Positions 39,901 to 47,547 of a stretch of DNA of 64,000 nucleotides are shown piece after piece. The translations under genes and the position numbers were made by a program. The notes beneath the pieces are model-generated. The model was not told the DNA's origin. It did not search any database and worked only from the letters and a program-made list of their open reading frames with translations. Source of the DNA: a virus; IMG/VR virus record IMGVR_UViG_3300020207_000012, positions 28,011 to 92,010 of that record. One strand, 5' to 3'. Position 1 is the stretch's first letter, and each line of letters opens with the position of its first letter.

Positions 39901-41264
39901 GGAGAACTAACAACATCATTCAAATCATCTATAAAACTATTGATAGTTTCTTCAAGTGTGTCTTTGATCGTAAATTCGAATGGATACTCTGTTATATTAA
40001 CATTTGCCAAAGTTGCCATTTGTTGAATTATTGTACCTTCTAAGGTTATAATAGTTCCAGTTTCGTTAGTTGTAGTTGTGATATCTTTTAACTTGTTAAG
40101 TTTGAATGGTATAACTTTTGTAGTTGGTAATTGTGGGGCGTCAGTTGGATCATCTAAATTGTAACCATTAAAATTAATTTTCATATAATATGTAGCATCC
40201 GCAATAGATGCATAGCCCATAAGCATTACGATACCTATAAGTGTGTCATTTATACTAGTATTACCAACTTGTCTTAAGTCAAATGAAAGTGATACACCAG
40301 TACCTACCATTTTGTTTACATCACCTGACCCTGTTCCCATTGATCTTATTTGTAGATTATCTACTGTAAATTCTGTTGTTAACCCAGTTTTAGCAATAGT
40401 AACATAGTTAGAATTCTCTGCTGGCCACTGATTATTAATTATTTGTTCGAATGATACTGATTTAAAATTTAAAAAACTTTCTGACTCACCAACTGGAACT
40501 ACAAGAAATTCTAAATCATAACTATAGTTTTCATAAAAATCTAACTCATTTTCCCAAAATTGGTCTTCATCTTCTAACCAATTCAAAACTGATGTCATAT
40601 TTTCAAATGTAGTAGAATTAAATGTTGATACGTTATCTGTAGATCCTCTACGACCACCTCTTGATGTAGGTCCAGCGGTACTTGTTTGGATATCAGATCC
40701 TCTACGACCACCTCTTGATGTAGGTCCAGCGGTACTTGTTTGACTATCAGTACCCACTCCTTCTGGAAGTTCAGGTGCGATTTCCGATAATATATCAGGG
40801 TTACCTAATCCAGGTAATGTGTTATTTCCTAATTTAGAGGTTGGTGTGCTAACTTCACCATTTGCCATCTTTATACCATTTGAAACATGAGGTTTAAAAT
40901 AGTTTACAGCACTATTACCGCCCTCCATTCTAATCATAGCATTGATTACACGCTCTGTTGTTTTTGGATTGTTACGTAAATCTATAGGCTGATCTGGATT
41001 AATACCAGTTTCTTTAGAAACAATACTAATGTAAGTTGCTGTACTGTTTTCATTAGGTGGCGCCCAACGACCAATAATATCTCGTAATGTTCTTTTGCCA
41101 TGCTTCTCTTGGTAAGTATAAAGAGTTTTTGTCATAGCACGAACACCGTGTTCAGGTGTAGCAAAGGTGACGAAAGAGCCGTCGTCGCCGACTTTTCCTT
41201 CCCATGCTGTTGAATTAGTCCTTATATTACCAGGATTATTATTACGTTGTGACCTTACCGCCAT
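36936..41264 (-). CDS. Large baseplate hub protein with N-terminal lytic-type domain
   Basis: 1442 aa. Residues 1-~130 (RNNNPGNIRTNSTAW...GVRAMTKTLYTY...IIGRWAPPNENSTATYI) match the NNPGNIR lytic/structural domain found in phage virion muralytic proteins. Residues ~600-700, with YYYHYTGLNDQILDLTVSLD, resemble the gp27/gpD hub motif Y.Y.FTG.N.dI. A ~60-residue coiled coil (QQKVDELQQQANDIQKLIDQ) follows, then a Gly/Asp-rich and Glu-rich tail. It combines functions that T4 spreads over several hub proteins. It also holds a perfect 2 x 18-aa repeat near residue 180. Confidence 0.7.
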   Translation of the reverse strand: MAVRSQRNNNPGNIRTNSTAWEGKVGDDGSFVTFATPEHGVRAMTKTLYTYQEKHGKRTLRDIIGRWAPPNENSTATYISIVSKETGINPDQPIDLRNNPKTTERVINAMIRMEGGNSAVNYFKPHVSNGIKMANGEVSTPTSKLGNNTLPGLGNPDILSEIAPELPEGVGTDSQTSTAGPTSRGGRRGSDIQTSTAGPTSRGGRRGSTDNVSTFNSTTFENMTSVLNWLEDEDQFWENELDFYENYSYDLEFLVVPVGESESFLNFKSVSFEQIINNQWPAENSNYVTIAKTGLTTEFTVDNLQIRSMGTGSGDVNKMVGTGVSLSFDLRQVGNTSINDTLIGIVMLMGYASIADATYYMKINFNGYNLDDPTDAPQLPTTKVIPFKLNKLKDITTTTNETGTIITLEGTIIQQMATLANVNITEYPFEFTIKDTLEETINSFIDDLNDVVSSPENTSYTAEQLRFLTEYEVRFDSSMDRFKSSSMISSTNVNTSAGNNTVSKRTNSINSGETVGNITPGLSVIDVLHDICIQSAEIKKEILVESETFNNVIRIEPDVIPKPGGYNVITGETGSTVIYNIIMKREFIDQNAANQLSKMQEVRKTLDEIFGTGRCRKVYYYHYTGLNDQILDLTVSLDRQLIKTYNTPKDSFTAFTFLKANSNLHIALSEKQQQKVDELQQQANDIQKLIDQKDGEAAKLQEEIAGEKSKLLSIMASQKRSTVANAPPGARDEFEKRFQTLQEALDNGDSVSLAALQREFPEEFAELKNNEGFNRLQQLDKQLKEINNQRNTEQANQNKIDSNIKRRFEEQLGIQLGDALQAQAAKQSATLSQFSNGGFILAEELGDDLISSKMDSKSFGALLDTLILNPLIFKRAIIPSLMEEKKPRVFKVPDQEEMELARQKFYESLDGDTSMHQLSMTIKGDPFWLEYYLTKEQQRTHFGQNNTNDNNKGFFTNINGNNYFVLVVNKADGVDEHDNIMVEELEIFIYLVRSTISSFSGGMFTQTFDAIRIPVPRFFKDIPRLEAIDIEEELDAFGGFGDTSIGVDGVTGGNGIFAVDEDGNIQGAGGNANVGGGDGNGFDSIAFQEGVDTAVSNPTVGNLSGLLSTLGGTNINTEDAQYLLNSMVAEFGEGVDGLPDDPELRSIYTELMTTAAGSAGIPITDLGFTESNSTPELDSITDNTDNVKKVETLTEELETVTEELDVFELDPEVEKERIKEKERLEEEKLIEENNTSPFVLDTVTVLTNPETGETETRVQVKPSLIDQPVIIPKPPGALPSPAIDNGDGTITVPITTATGDIITVSEEVSKELRAANDIWADVRKAIENLPRKEVQETFDFGDGNVETFTELYLVWDEFPDIPYTDANGNTQVLTAEDLGITSFSDNHGLTPAVMNNFISRIGNIFPNITTARRKQLDPENAGGPLRTEIGSLDVFTPIEEAE
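40641..40748 (-). repeat. Two tandem 54-bp units in the hub gene
   Basis: Copies at 40641-40694 and 40695-40748 are almost identical at DNA level and encode (D/S)(I/Q)QTSTAGPTSRGGRRGS-type 18-aa units: a basic, flexible linker between the lytic domain and the hub body. The near identity indicates a recent duplication. Confidence 0.85.
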
Positions 41265-41267
41265 TCT

Positions 41268-41558
41268 TTATCCCATTCGCTCAATATTCTTCTTTTGTGG
41301 AACTCTTATCATTGTACCAGCCTTAAAATCATTTATAGGATCTTGTATCGTATCTGGATTTCTTGCTGAAAAAATCCACCAATATTTCGATGTACCATAT
41401 TTTTCATAGCTGAACAAATCAGGCCTACCATCATATTGCTGAGGTATAAGAATTTCTTCATCTAGTGGATCTTTTTTAATATATCTTCTTTTTTGAATAT
41501 CTAAAATTCTATCATATAGAATAGTAGTATTACTCCATGGAGAATGTTTCTTATACAT
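41268..41558 (-). CDS. gp53: Baseplate wedge protein gp53
   Basis: 96 aa, the short form found outside T4 (196 aa). FSYEKYGTSKYWWIFSARN, then DPINDFKAGTMIRVP, is the LysM-like core of the gp53 family (Y.YG...WW.I...N.I.DP...l.aG..l.vP). It joins wedges to one another at the periphery of the hub. It overlaps the gp48-like gene by 8 nt and lies 3 nt before the hub gene. Confidence 0.88.
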   Translation of the reverse strand: MYKKHSPWSNTTILYDRILDIQKRRYIKKDPLDEEILIPQQYDGRPDLFSYEKYGTSKYWWIFSARNPDTIQDPINDFKAGTMIRVPQKKNIERMG

Positions 41559-42144
41559 AACCTCTTCCTTTCAGTTGCCCACTAAGATAAGCATCTAGTG
41601 TGAAGTTTTCTCTTACATTTTTAGGAGAATATGTAGTTTGTAATGTCATAACAAATGTACTACTTACTGGAAGTCTGACAGGTTCTCCATTATCTAAATT
41701 ATCTACATCAATATAAGACATATCAGAATCTAAGTTATATGTAAAATCTGTTATAATAACAGGAACATTTACATACACGCCATGACCAGTAAAACGTAAT
41801 ACAGGTGGTGGGAGACCTCTTTCTTTATCATTTAATCCAAATCTCATTTTCATGGAGCCTCTAAAAAAGTTCAATGCTTTTATGATATGTCTACCTTGCT
41901 CTTCGTTTTCAATTATGATTGGAGCAGCAATAGAAAAACTAGCATTAGCAGCACTTTCAAAAAATGCTTGTTGATAATTTGAATGTGTTGTGGCTGCCAC
42001 GTTATAGTTTGTATTGATTATACTACTAATAGTAGGCGTATAAGGAAAGTAAAAGGTATTTTCTTTCAAACCCGCCTCTTTCAATCTATTACTTGGGTCC
42101 TTTATAAAAACTGGTTGTTCTTCTATATATGGATTGTAAGCCAT
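41551..42144 (-). CDS. gp48: Tail tube-baseplate junction protein, gp48/gp54-like
   Basis: 197 aa. FYFPYTPTISSIINTNYNVAATTHSNYQQAFF and ENEEQGRHIIKALNFFRGSMKMRFG...PPPVLRFTGHGVYVNVPVIITDFTYNL follow the gp48 pattern of T4-like phages (FPYTP...H.NY...f..ee.rYl.aa.hFlrs.tKM.FG...pPPVL...g.G...n.PvvV..f). gp48 with gp54 caps the hub and nucleates the tail tube. It is shorter than T4 gp48 (364 aa). First gene of the hub operon, 19 nt behind the predicted late start. Confidence 0.75.
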   Translation of the reverse strand: MAYNPYIEEQPVFIKDPSNRLKEAGLKENTFYFPYTPTISSIINTNYNVAATTHSNYQQAFFESAANASFSIAAPIIIENEEQGRHIIKALNFFRGSMKMRFGLNDKERGLPPPVLRFTGHGVYVNVPVIITDFTYNLDSDMSYIDVDNLDNGEPVRLPVSSTFVMTLQTTYSPKNVRENFTLDAYLSGQLKGRGYV

Positions 42145-42168
42145 ACTGGTTCTCCTAAATCTTAGCAG

Positions 42169-42176
42169 TATTTATC
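42169..42176 (-). promoter_or_regulatory. Late promoter box GATAAATA (gp48/hub operon)
   Basis: GATAAATACTG on the minus strand, with the conserved upstream block shared with the gp25 promoter. The early promoter of gp55 begins 26 nt away on the other strand. Confidence 0.7.
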
Positions 42177-42201
42177 TGCGTATAATGTACGAACTTAACG
42201 C

Positions 42202-42230
42202 TTGACAACTGCTTTCTCTGGTTGTATAAT
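42202..42230 (+). promoter_or_regulatory. Consensus sigma70 promoter of the gp55-gp47-gp46 operon
   Basis: TTGACA 42202-42207, 17-nt spacer, TATAAT 42225-42230: both hexamers perfect. AGGAG at 42243-42247 is the RBS for gp55. Confidence 0.88.
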
Positions 42231-42253
42231 TAATGTAATATTAGGAGTATACC

Positions 42254-43147
42254 ATGGCTAGACGAGGTCAAAATTATTTAAACAACAAAGATATGTTAAA
42301 ACAAATCCACATATCTAAGTCAAACTTTTGTTGGTTTGAAGACAGAGATTTGTATCATAAATTTGATATTATTATTGATAATATATCAGGCGAATTAAAC
42401 ATAAAAGAAGAAATTAACGGTCTAATGGATATGGCAAGACAAAATCGTGCTGACCGTTTACAGAAAGAAGCATGGGATCTAAACACAGACAAAAAGAAAA
42501 AACAAGCAGATTTTTCTGTGGATCCAACTTCATTCAATGAAGAAGAAATTGTATTTCGAGTAATGACTTATGAACACATTCCAGATGAACCCGGACGTAA
42601 ACAAAACCCAAAGACAGTAGCAGATCATAAAGTGAAACTAAACTTCCCACCTTATAAGCATTACATTCTTAGAAATGATGAGGTCACTGAAGTTGGTATT
42701 TCACATTTTAACAAAAATAAAGAGTTTGATTTAGAGTCTGGTCGTATCACGGCAACACTAGCAAACATGTATATCAAGTTAGTTGAGCGTTATTCGCAAC
42801 GTGCTAACTGGCGTGGTTATACATACATTGACGAAATGCGTGGACAAGCTCTACTACAGTTGACACAGATTGGTCTACAGTTTAATGAAGCGAAATCAGA
42901 TAACCCGTTTGCTTATTACACTGCCGCAGTGAACAACTCATTCACCCGTGTTCTTAATATTGAAAAGAAAAATCAAGGTATTCGTGATGACTTGTTAGAG
43001 AAGTCAGGACAAGCACCAAGTTGGACAAGGCAACTTGAACACGAAATGAAATCACAAGAACGTTGGAAAAAAGTTACCAGTACTAAGATTACAGACGAAC
43101 AAATCCCTACTGAAACTATTAAAGAGATTTACGCAGACGATGACTAA
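42254..43147 (+). CDS. gp55: Late-transcription sigma factor gp55
   Basis: 297 aa, longer than T4 gp55 (185 aa). The segment LANMYIKLVERYSQRANWRGYTYIDEMRGQALLQLTQIGLQFN, then DNPFAYYTAAVNNSFTRVLNIEKKNQ, is the sigma region-2-like core of T4 gp55 that recognises TATAAATA. The N-terminal ~150 residues are an extension. It directs host RNA polymerase to the late boxes seen through the window, and is itself made from a perfect early promoter. The end overlaps gp47 by 8 nt. Confidence 0.92.
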   Translation: MARRGQNYLNNKDMLKQIHISKSNFCWFEDRDLYHKFDIIIDNISGELNIKEEINGLMDMARQNRADRLQKEAWDLNTDKKKKQADFSVDPTSFNEEEIVFRVMTYEHIPDEPGRKQNPKTVADHKVKLNFPPYKHYILRNDEVTEVGISHFNKNKEFDLESGRITATLANMYIKLVERYSQRANWRGYTYIDEMRGQALLQLTQIGLQFNEAKSDNPFAYYTAAVNNSFTRVLNIEKKNQGIRDDLLEKSGQAPSWTRQLEHEMKSQERWKKVTSTKITDEQIPTETIKEIYADDD

Positions 43148-44150
43148 ACTATTCGACAAATTAGCATTCTTTACAGACATTCACTATGGTATGCGAAATA
43201 ATGCAAGACAGCATAATGAAGACTGTGACGCATTTGTAGACTGGTTCATTGAACAAGCACACGCTAAAGGATGTGAGACTTGTATCTTTGGTGGAGACTG
43301 GCACCACAATCGTGCTAGTCTTAATATCTCTACTATGAAGTGGAGTATTCAAGGATTAAGAAAGCTAAGTGAAGCATTTGACAATGTTTATATGATTTTA
43401 GGTAACCACGATTTGTTTTATCGGGAAAGCCGTGATATAAACTCTGTTGAATTTGTAGAAGAATTAGAAAATGTTCATCTAATCAGAGATACACATGTAG
43501 AAGGTGACGTTGCGCTAGTTAGTTGGTTAGTTGGAGATGAATGGAAAAAAGTACCGAAAGTAAAATCAAAATATATGTTTGGTCACTTTGAACTTCCGTA
43601 CTTTATGTTGAATGCTATGGTTGAAATGCCAGATCACGGCGGACTAAAATCTGAAATGTTTCAGAACCAAGATTATGTTTTCACGGGTCACTTTCATAAG
43701 CGACAAGTAAAAGGTAATGTTATCTATACCGGTAATGCATTCCCGCATAATTTTTCTGATGCGTGGGATGATGAACGTGGGTGGATGTACTTAGAATGGG
43801 ATAAAGAGCCAGAGTTTTTTGCTTGGTCAGATGCTCCTAAATATAAGACTATCAAACTATCTCAACTCTTAGATAGCCCAGATAAGTATTTGTTACCCAA
43901 ATCATCCATACGTATCTCTTTAGATATCGATATTTCATATGAAGAAGCAAACTTCATCAAAGATACATTTGTAGAAACCTATGACTTAAGAGATATCACA
44001 CTTGTACCTATCAAGTTATCAGAACACACTGAAGATGTAGGTGCTGAGATACATTTTGAAACAATAGACCAAATTGTTGTTTCGCAGCTATCTGCACTTG
44101 ATGGTAGTTACAATACAAATACTCTTATAGAGATATATAACGGACTATAA
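43140..44150 (+). CDS. gp47: Recombination endonuclease subunit gp47 (Mre11-like)
   Basis: 336 aa, the T4 gp47 size (339 aa). All metallophosphoesterase motifs are present: D13-x-H15, GGDWHH at 51-56, GNHD at 88-91, FGHFELP, and TGHFHKRQ with the GHxH ligands. With gp46 it forms the SbcCD/Mre11-Rad50-type nuclease for recombination-dependent replication and host DNA breakdown. It overlaps gp55 by 8 nt and is separated from gp46 only by the SDR gene. Confidence 0.95.
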   Translation: MTKLFDKLAFFTDIHYGMRNNARQHNEDCDAFVDWFIEQAHAKGCETCIFGGDWHHNRASLNISTMKWSIQGLRKLSEAFDNVYMILGNHDLFYRESRDINSVEFVEELENVHLIRDTHVEGDVALVSWLVGDEWKKVPKVKSKYMFGHFELPYFMLNAMVEMPDHGGLKSEMFQNQDYVFTGHFHKRQVKGNVIYTGNAFPHNFSDAWDDERGWMYLEWDKEPEFFAWSDAPKYKTIKLSQLLDSPDKYLLPKSSIRISLDIDISYEEANFIKDTFVETYDLRDITLVPIKLSEHTEDVGAEIHFETIDQIVVSQLSALDGSYNTNTLIEIYNGL

Positions 44151-44151
44151 C

Positions 44152-44748
44152 ATGGAAAACAAACGTGTACTAATAACAGGAAATAGAGACTATGGACTTT
44201 GTAAAGCGATATGCGATCTTTTTGATACTGTGGGTGGTATTGATTATAGTGCTTGTAGTAGGAGCACTGGCTGGCAGCTAGACAAATCTGACGAACAGGA
44301 TAGACTAGCACAAAAATTTATTGACGATGATTTCAATGTATTCATCAATAATGCAGCACTTTGGAAGTACCAACAAACTCTTATCTTAGAAACGTTTTAT
44401 ACAAAGTTACTAGAAGAAAAACGAACGGCGCACATTATAAGTATGGGTTCGACAGCAGATACTGGTGTTAAGGGTAGAACATGGCGATACCCAACTGAAA
44501 AGAAATCACTAAAGGTATACAACAGAGACTTAACTTATATGACTATCGGCGGTTCAAATGTCAAAACAACACTTTTATCTCCGGGTAGCTTAACAACACC
44601 AAGTGTAGTTAAGAAGCATCCGGATAGAAAACTAATAGATGTTGAATACATAGCTGAAGTTATTTTATGGTTGATTCAACAACCAGATTATGTTAATATC
44701 AATGAGATTAGTTTAGATCCAATTCAATCTGGACATTTCGCAAGATAA
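44152..44748 (+). CDS. Short-chain dehydrogenase/reductase-like protein
   Basis: 198 aa, a compact SDR. RVLITGNRDYGLCKAI is the NAD(P) Rossmann loop (TGxxxGxG in altered form), FINNAA (NNA motif) is at 65-69, SMGS at 97-100 gives the catalytic Ser, and Y113-P-T-E-K117 is YxxxK. Short C-terminus. By family it is an NAD(P)-dependent oxidoreductase. The substrate is unknown, and a metabolic role during infection is inferred. It is wedged between gp47 and gp46, with 1 nt and 10 nt gaps, so it is co-expressed early. Confidence 0.85.
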   Translation: MENKRVLITGNRDYGLCKAICDLFDTVGGIDYSACSRSTGWQLDKSDEQDRLAQKFIDDDFNVFINNAALWKYQQTLILETFYTKLLEEKRTAHIISMGSTADTGVKGRTWRYPTEKKSLKVYNRDLTYMTIGGSNVKTTLLSPGSLTTPSVVKKHPDRKLIDVEYIAEVILWLIQQPDYVNINEISLDPIQSGHFAR

Positions 44749-44758
44749 AGGTGAACAT

Positions 44759-46555
44759 TTGTTAAAAATTAAGAATATTACTATACGTAATTTTATGAGC
44801 GTAGGTAATGTAACACAGGCTATTGACTTACAACGTGATAATCTAACTCTTGTTCTAGGTAATAACTTAGATTTGGGAGGTGATGGATCACGTAATGGTA
44901 CAGGTAAGACAACACTTATCAATGCTTTATCGTATGGATTGTACGGTAACGCACTAACAAACATCAAAAAAGATAATCTAATTAACAAAACTAATAGTAA
45001 AGGTATGTTAGTAACTGTTGATTTTGAATATAATGGAAGTGAATTTAGAATTGAACGTGGTCGTAGACCTAACGTTTTTAGATTAATACGTGATGGAGTA
45101 GATGTAAATGAATCACAAGATGAAGCACAAGGTGAAATGCGTCAAACACAGGTGGAAGTTGACTCTATTATTGGTATTTCACATGGTATGTTTAAACATA
45201 TTGTTGCGCTGAATACGTATACAGAACCTTTCTTGTCAATGAGAGCTGGTGATCAACGTGAAATTATTGAAGAATTATTAGGTATTACTGAGTTATCTCG
45301 CAAAGCAGATAAACTAAAAGACGATATCAAAGACACGAAAGAACAAATGAAAGAAGAAGAATATCGATTAAAATCTATCGAAGAGGCTAATCAACGTATT
45401 CTTAAATCTATCAAGGATATTGAACGTAGACAACGTATCTGGTCAGAGAAACATGAAAAAGAATTATCAGATTTAGAGTCTGGTTTAGATTCTTTATCTC
45501 ACATTGATATTGATACTGAAATAAAAAATCAATCATTGTTATCAGAATACAACGAAAAGAAAACACGTTTAGACGAAGCAGTAAAATGGATTAACAGTAT
45601 TGATACTGAGAATATCAAACAACACAAAGTAATAGAAAAACTAGATGCTGAAATTTTAATGCTGAAAGAACACAAGTGTTATGCTTGTGGTCAGGAAATG
45701 CATGACAGTAAACAAGAAAGTATACTTGCTTCTAAAGAAGAACAAAAACTAGAAGCAGCTAAAACACTGGAAGAAAATAATGTAAGATATAAAGAGTATA
45801 CTAGTGTAATAGATGATATCGGTGATTTAGGAGATAAACCTGAAGTATTCTACAATTCTTTACAAGATGCGTATGAACATCAAAATTCTGTAAGAATGTT
45901 ACAAGAACAAATCGATAGTAAAAGAAAAACAGAAGACCCTTATTCAGAACAAATCAAAGATATGCGTGACAGTTCACTAGAAGAACTAGACTACACAACT
46001 ATGAATAGTCTATCGTCTTATAAAGACCATCAGGAGTTCTTACTAAAGTTACTTACAAATAAAGATAGTTTCATACGTAAGAAAATTATCGATCAAAACT
46101 TATCTTATTTGAACAACCGTTTAGATTTCTACTTAGAAAAGTTAGGTCTACCACACGAAGTCAAATTCCAATCTGATTTGTCAGTTGAAATTACCGAACT
46201 TGGACGTGACTTAGACTTTGATAACTTATCACGTGGAGAACGTAACAGACTTATTCTTGGACTTTCATGGGCATTCCGTGATATTTTTGAATCACTTTAT
46301 TCGACAATCAATGTTATGTTTGTTGACGAACTTATTGACAGCGGTATGGATTCAAATGGAGTTGAAGCATCACTAGCAGTTCTTAAGAAGATGGTACGTG
46401 ATAGAGGACGTTCACTGTTCTTGGTATCACACCGTGAAGAACTTCAAGGTCGAGTAAGTGATGTGCTAAATGTTATAAAAGAAAACGGCTTTACTACTTT
46501 CACACAAGAAGAAGAAATGGTAGAACCTGGTGTAGAACTGGAAACTGTAATATGA
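44759..46555 (+). CDS. gp46: Recombination endonuclease subunit gp46 (Rad50/SbcC-like)
   Basis: 598 aa. Walker A at 43-52 (GSRNGTGKTT), long coiled coils on both sides of a zinc hook CYAC (307-310), ABC signature LSRGERNRLILGLSWAF, and Walker B VMFVDELIDSG near the end. It starts at TTG 44759 with AAGGTGA 6 nt upstream, giving MLKIKNITIRNF, the conserved start of the family. No ATG fits. Partner of gp47. The stop overlaps the next ATG (ATGA). Confidence 0.95.
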   Translation: MLKIKNITIRNFMSVGNVTQAIDLQRDNLTLVLGNNLDLGGDGSRNGTGKTTLINALSYGLYGNALTNIKKDNLINKTNSKGMLVTVDFEYNGSEFRIERGRRPNVFRLIRDGVDVNESQDEAQGEMRQTQVEVDSIIGISHGMFKHIVALNTYTEPFLSMRAGDQREIIEELLGITELSRKADKLKDDIKDTKEQMKEEEYRLKSIEEANQRILKSIKDIERRQRIWSEKHEKELSDLESGLDSLSHIDIDTEIKNQSLLSEYNEKKTRLDEAVKWINSIDTENIKQHKVIEKLDAEILMLKEHKCYACGQEMHDSKQESILASKEEQKLEAAKTLEENNVRYKEYTSVIDDIGDLGDKPEVFYNSLQDAYEHQNSVRMLQEQIDSKRKTEDPYSEQIKDMRDSSLEELDYTTMNSLSSYKDHQEFLLKLLTNKDSFIRKKIIDQNLSYLNNRLDFYLEKLGLPHEVKFQSDLSVEITELGRDLDFDNLSRGERNRLILGLSWAFRDIFESLYSTINVMFVDELIDSGMDSNGVEASLAVLKKMVRDRGRSLFLVSHREELQGRVSDVLNVIKENGFTTFTQEEEMVEPGVELETVI

Positions 46556-46872
46556 CAAAAGAAATTTATACATTAAAAAAATGGAAAACTAAGTGGTGGG
46601 ACGCAGAAGAAGCGTACATTGAATGGTGTTCTGATTTTGATAGAGCAGATGAAAATGACGAAGTAAAAGAACTTATGGAAGACTTCATAGCAGATAAAGC
46701 GTTTATAGAAACATGCAGTTTAGATAAAAATGATAATCTTGTTGTTATCCGTGAATGGAACGATGACAGTGATTATATGAGATATGATATGTTATCAGAG
46801 TTTCCAATGATGACCATTAAAGATGAACTAGAAACACTAGGTTGGGAAATAGAAAAAGAAAAAGACGATTAG
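46552..46872 (+). CDS. Acidic early protein, unknown function
   Basis: 106 aa, with about a third D/E residues, several Trp, no known domain. It is translated through a 4-nt ATGA overlap with gp46, so it belongs to the early recombination operon. No RBS of its own is clear beyond coupling. A modulator of gp46/47 is conceivable from position only. Confidence 0.6.
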   Translation: MTKEIYTLKKWKTKWWDAEEAYIEWCSDFDRADENDEVKELMEDFIADKAFIETCSLDKNDNLVVIREWNDDSDYMRYDMLSEFPMMTIKDELETLGWEIEKEKDD

Positions 46873-46875
46873 TAC

Positions 46876-46904
46876 TTGACATTATTAACGAATCGTACTA
46901 TATA
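46876..46904 (+). promoter_or_regulatory. Early sigma70-type promoter with CGAATC box
   Basis: TTGACA 46876-46881, 17-nt spacer, TATATA 46899-46904, CGAATC at 46889-46894 exactly 4 nt from the -10. It drives the 84-aa gene at 46935. Confidence 0.75.
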
Positions 46905-46934
46905 TAAGATATCAGAAACATTAAGGAAAGTAAA

Positions 46935-47189
46935 ATGTCAGAAGAACCATTTAAAGTATATAAAGCACACAAGATGCTAGACTGGATTGAGGGTCATGTC
47001 ACGGAATGGGCATATGGTTTGATCCAAGAACATTTTGGTGTAGAAAGCCCAAGCGAACTTAGCCGGGAACAACTAGACGAAGTTATCTCAGAGTGGGAAG
47101 AAATGTGCGATTATGACGGCATGCTTGCTCTAGGTTTCCGTAATGCTATTGGTGAATGGGAAAACGAAAATGATGAATATTTAATTTAA
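46935..47189 (+). CDS. Small early protein, unknown function
   Basis: 84 aa, acidic, with Trp-rich helices (LDWIEGHVTEWAYGLIQEHFG). RBS AAGGAAAG lies 5 nt before the ATG. It has its own early promoter and is followed by the sRNA promoter and terminator, so it may form a single-gene unit. No family recognised. Confidence 0.65.
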   Translation: MSEEPFKVYKAHKMLDWIEGHVTEWAYGLIQEHFGVESPSELSREQLDEVISEWEEMCDYDGMLALGFRNAIGEWENENDEYLI

Positions 47190-47196
47190 AAAAGTG

Positions 47197-47225
47197 TTGA
47201 CAAGCGAATCATAATATGCTATAGT
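47197..47225 (+). promoter_or_regulatory. Early promoter of the small RNA
   Basis: TTGACA 47197-47202, 17-nt spacer, TATAGT 47220-47225, with CGAATC at 47205-47210 (closer to the -35 than in the sister promoters). Start expected near 47232. Confidence 0.7.
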
Positions 47226-47231
47226 AATATT

Positions 47232-47344
47232 ATATAAGGAAGTTAGTGTCTCCTCTCACCTCTCTCATCACTACTAGCTTCTTTATAGTTTCAACACAGA
47301 GCATGAAACTAACCCGGTGCAGTCATGCATCGGGTTTTTCTTTT
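47232..47344 (+). ncRNA. Probable trans-acting small RNA with anti-SD loop
   Basis: About 110 nt between a sigma70 promoter and an intrinsic terminator. Three stem-loops: 8-11 bp (47239-47246 with 47274-47281, extendable), enclosing a 27-nt pyrimidine loop containing CTCCTCTCACCTCTCTC; 8 bp (47286-47293 with 47304-47311); and the terminator. The loop is complementary to GAGAGAGG/AGGAGAG-type ribosome sites used by this phage (e.g. before 950, 1396, 16556 and 50051). An ORF frame runs through it from GTG 47246 but has no RBS and would destroy the logic of the terminator. Function is inferred. Confidence 0.65.
47312..47344 (+). terminator. Intrinsic terminator of the small RNA
   Basis: Stem 47313-47321 with 47326-47334 (9 bp, one G-U), GTCA loop, then TTTTTCTTTT. 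Confidence 0.85.
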
Positions 47345-47358
47345 AAATGGAGTTTAAT

Positions 47359-47536
47359 AATGAGCATTACACGGGCACAATCACCAAAGTTAGAAAAAGA
47401 ACGTGAGGAAGCAGATAAAGCTATAAAAGAATTTCTAAAAAAAGGTGGTAAAATTAAAAAGATACCAGACGGTGTACACACCGAAGCGAAAGATATGAAG
47501 TACAAATATCGTAGAGGTGCTAAAAAGAAAGAATAA
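47359..47536 (+). CDS. Small basic protein, unknown function
   Basis: 58 aa from ATG 47359, chosen because GGAG (47349-47352) is its RBS and the longer frame would run back through the sRNA terminator. Very lysine-rich, helical N-terminal half (KLEKEREEADKAIKEFLKKGGK), basic tail ending RRGAKKKE: possibly nucleic-acid-binding. No promoter of its own is evident after the terminator, so it depends on read-through. Its stop lies inside the next gene's late box. Confidence 0.6.
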
Positions 47537-47542
47537 TAAATA
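47535..47542 (+). promoter_or_regulatory. Late box AATAAATA overlapping a stop codon, 5 nt from ATG
   Basis: AATAAATACTTGT then ATG 47548. No Shine-Dalgarno. A start 6 nt beyond the box falls on the A of the ATG. Same geometry as at 3124 and 54031. Confidence 0.5.
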
Positions 47543-47547
47543 CTTGT

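Noticed and set aside
47246-47536. 96-aa ORF starting at GTG 47246
   Set aside because: Its first third reads through the sRNA stem-loops and terminator and has no RBS. The in-frame ATG 47359 has a GGAG site.
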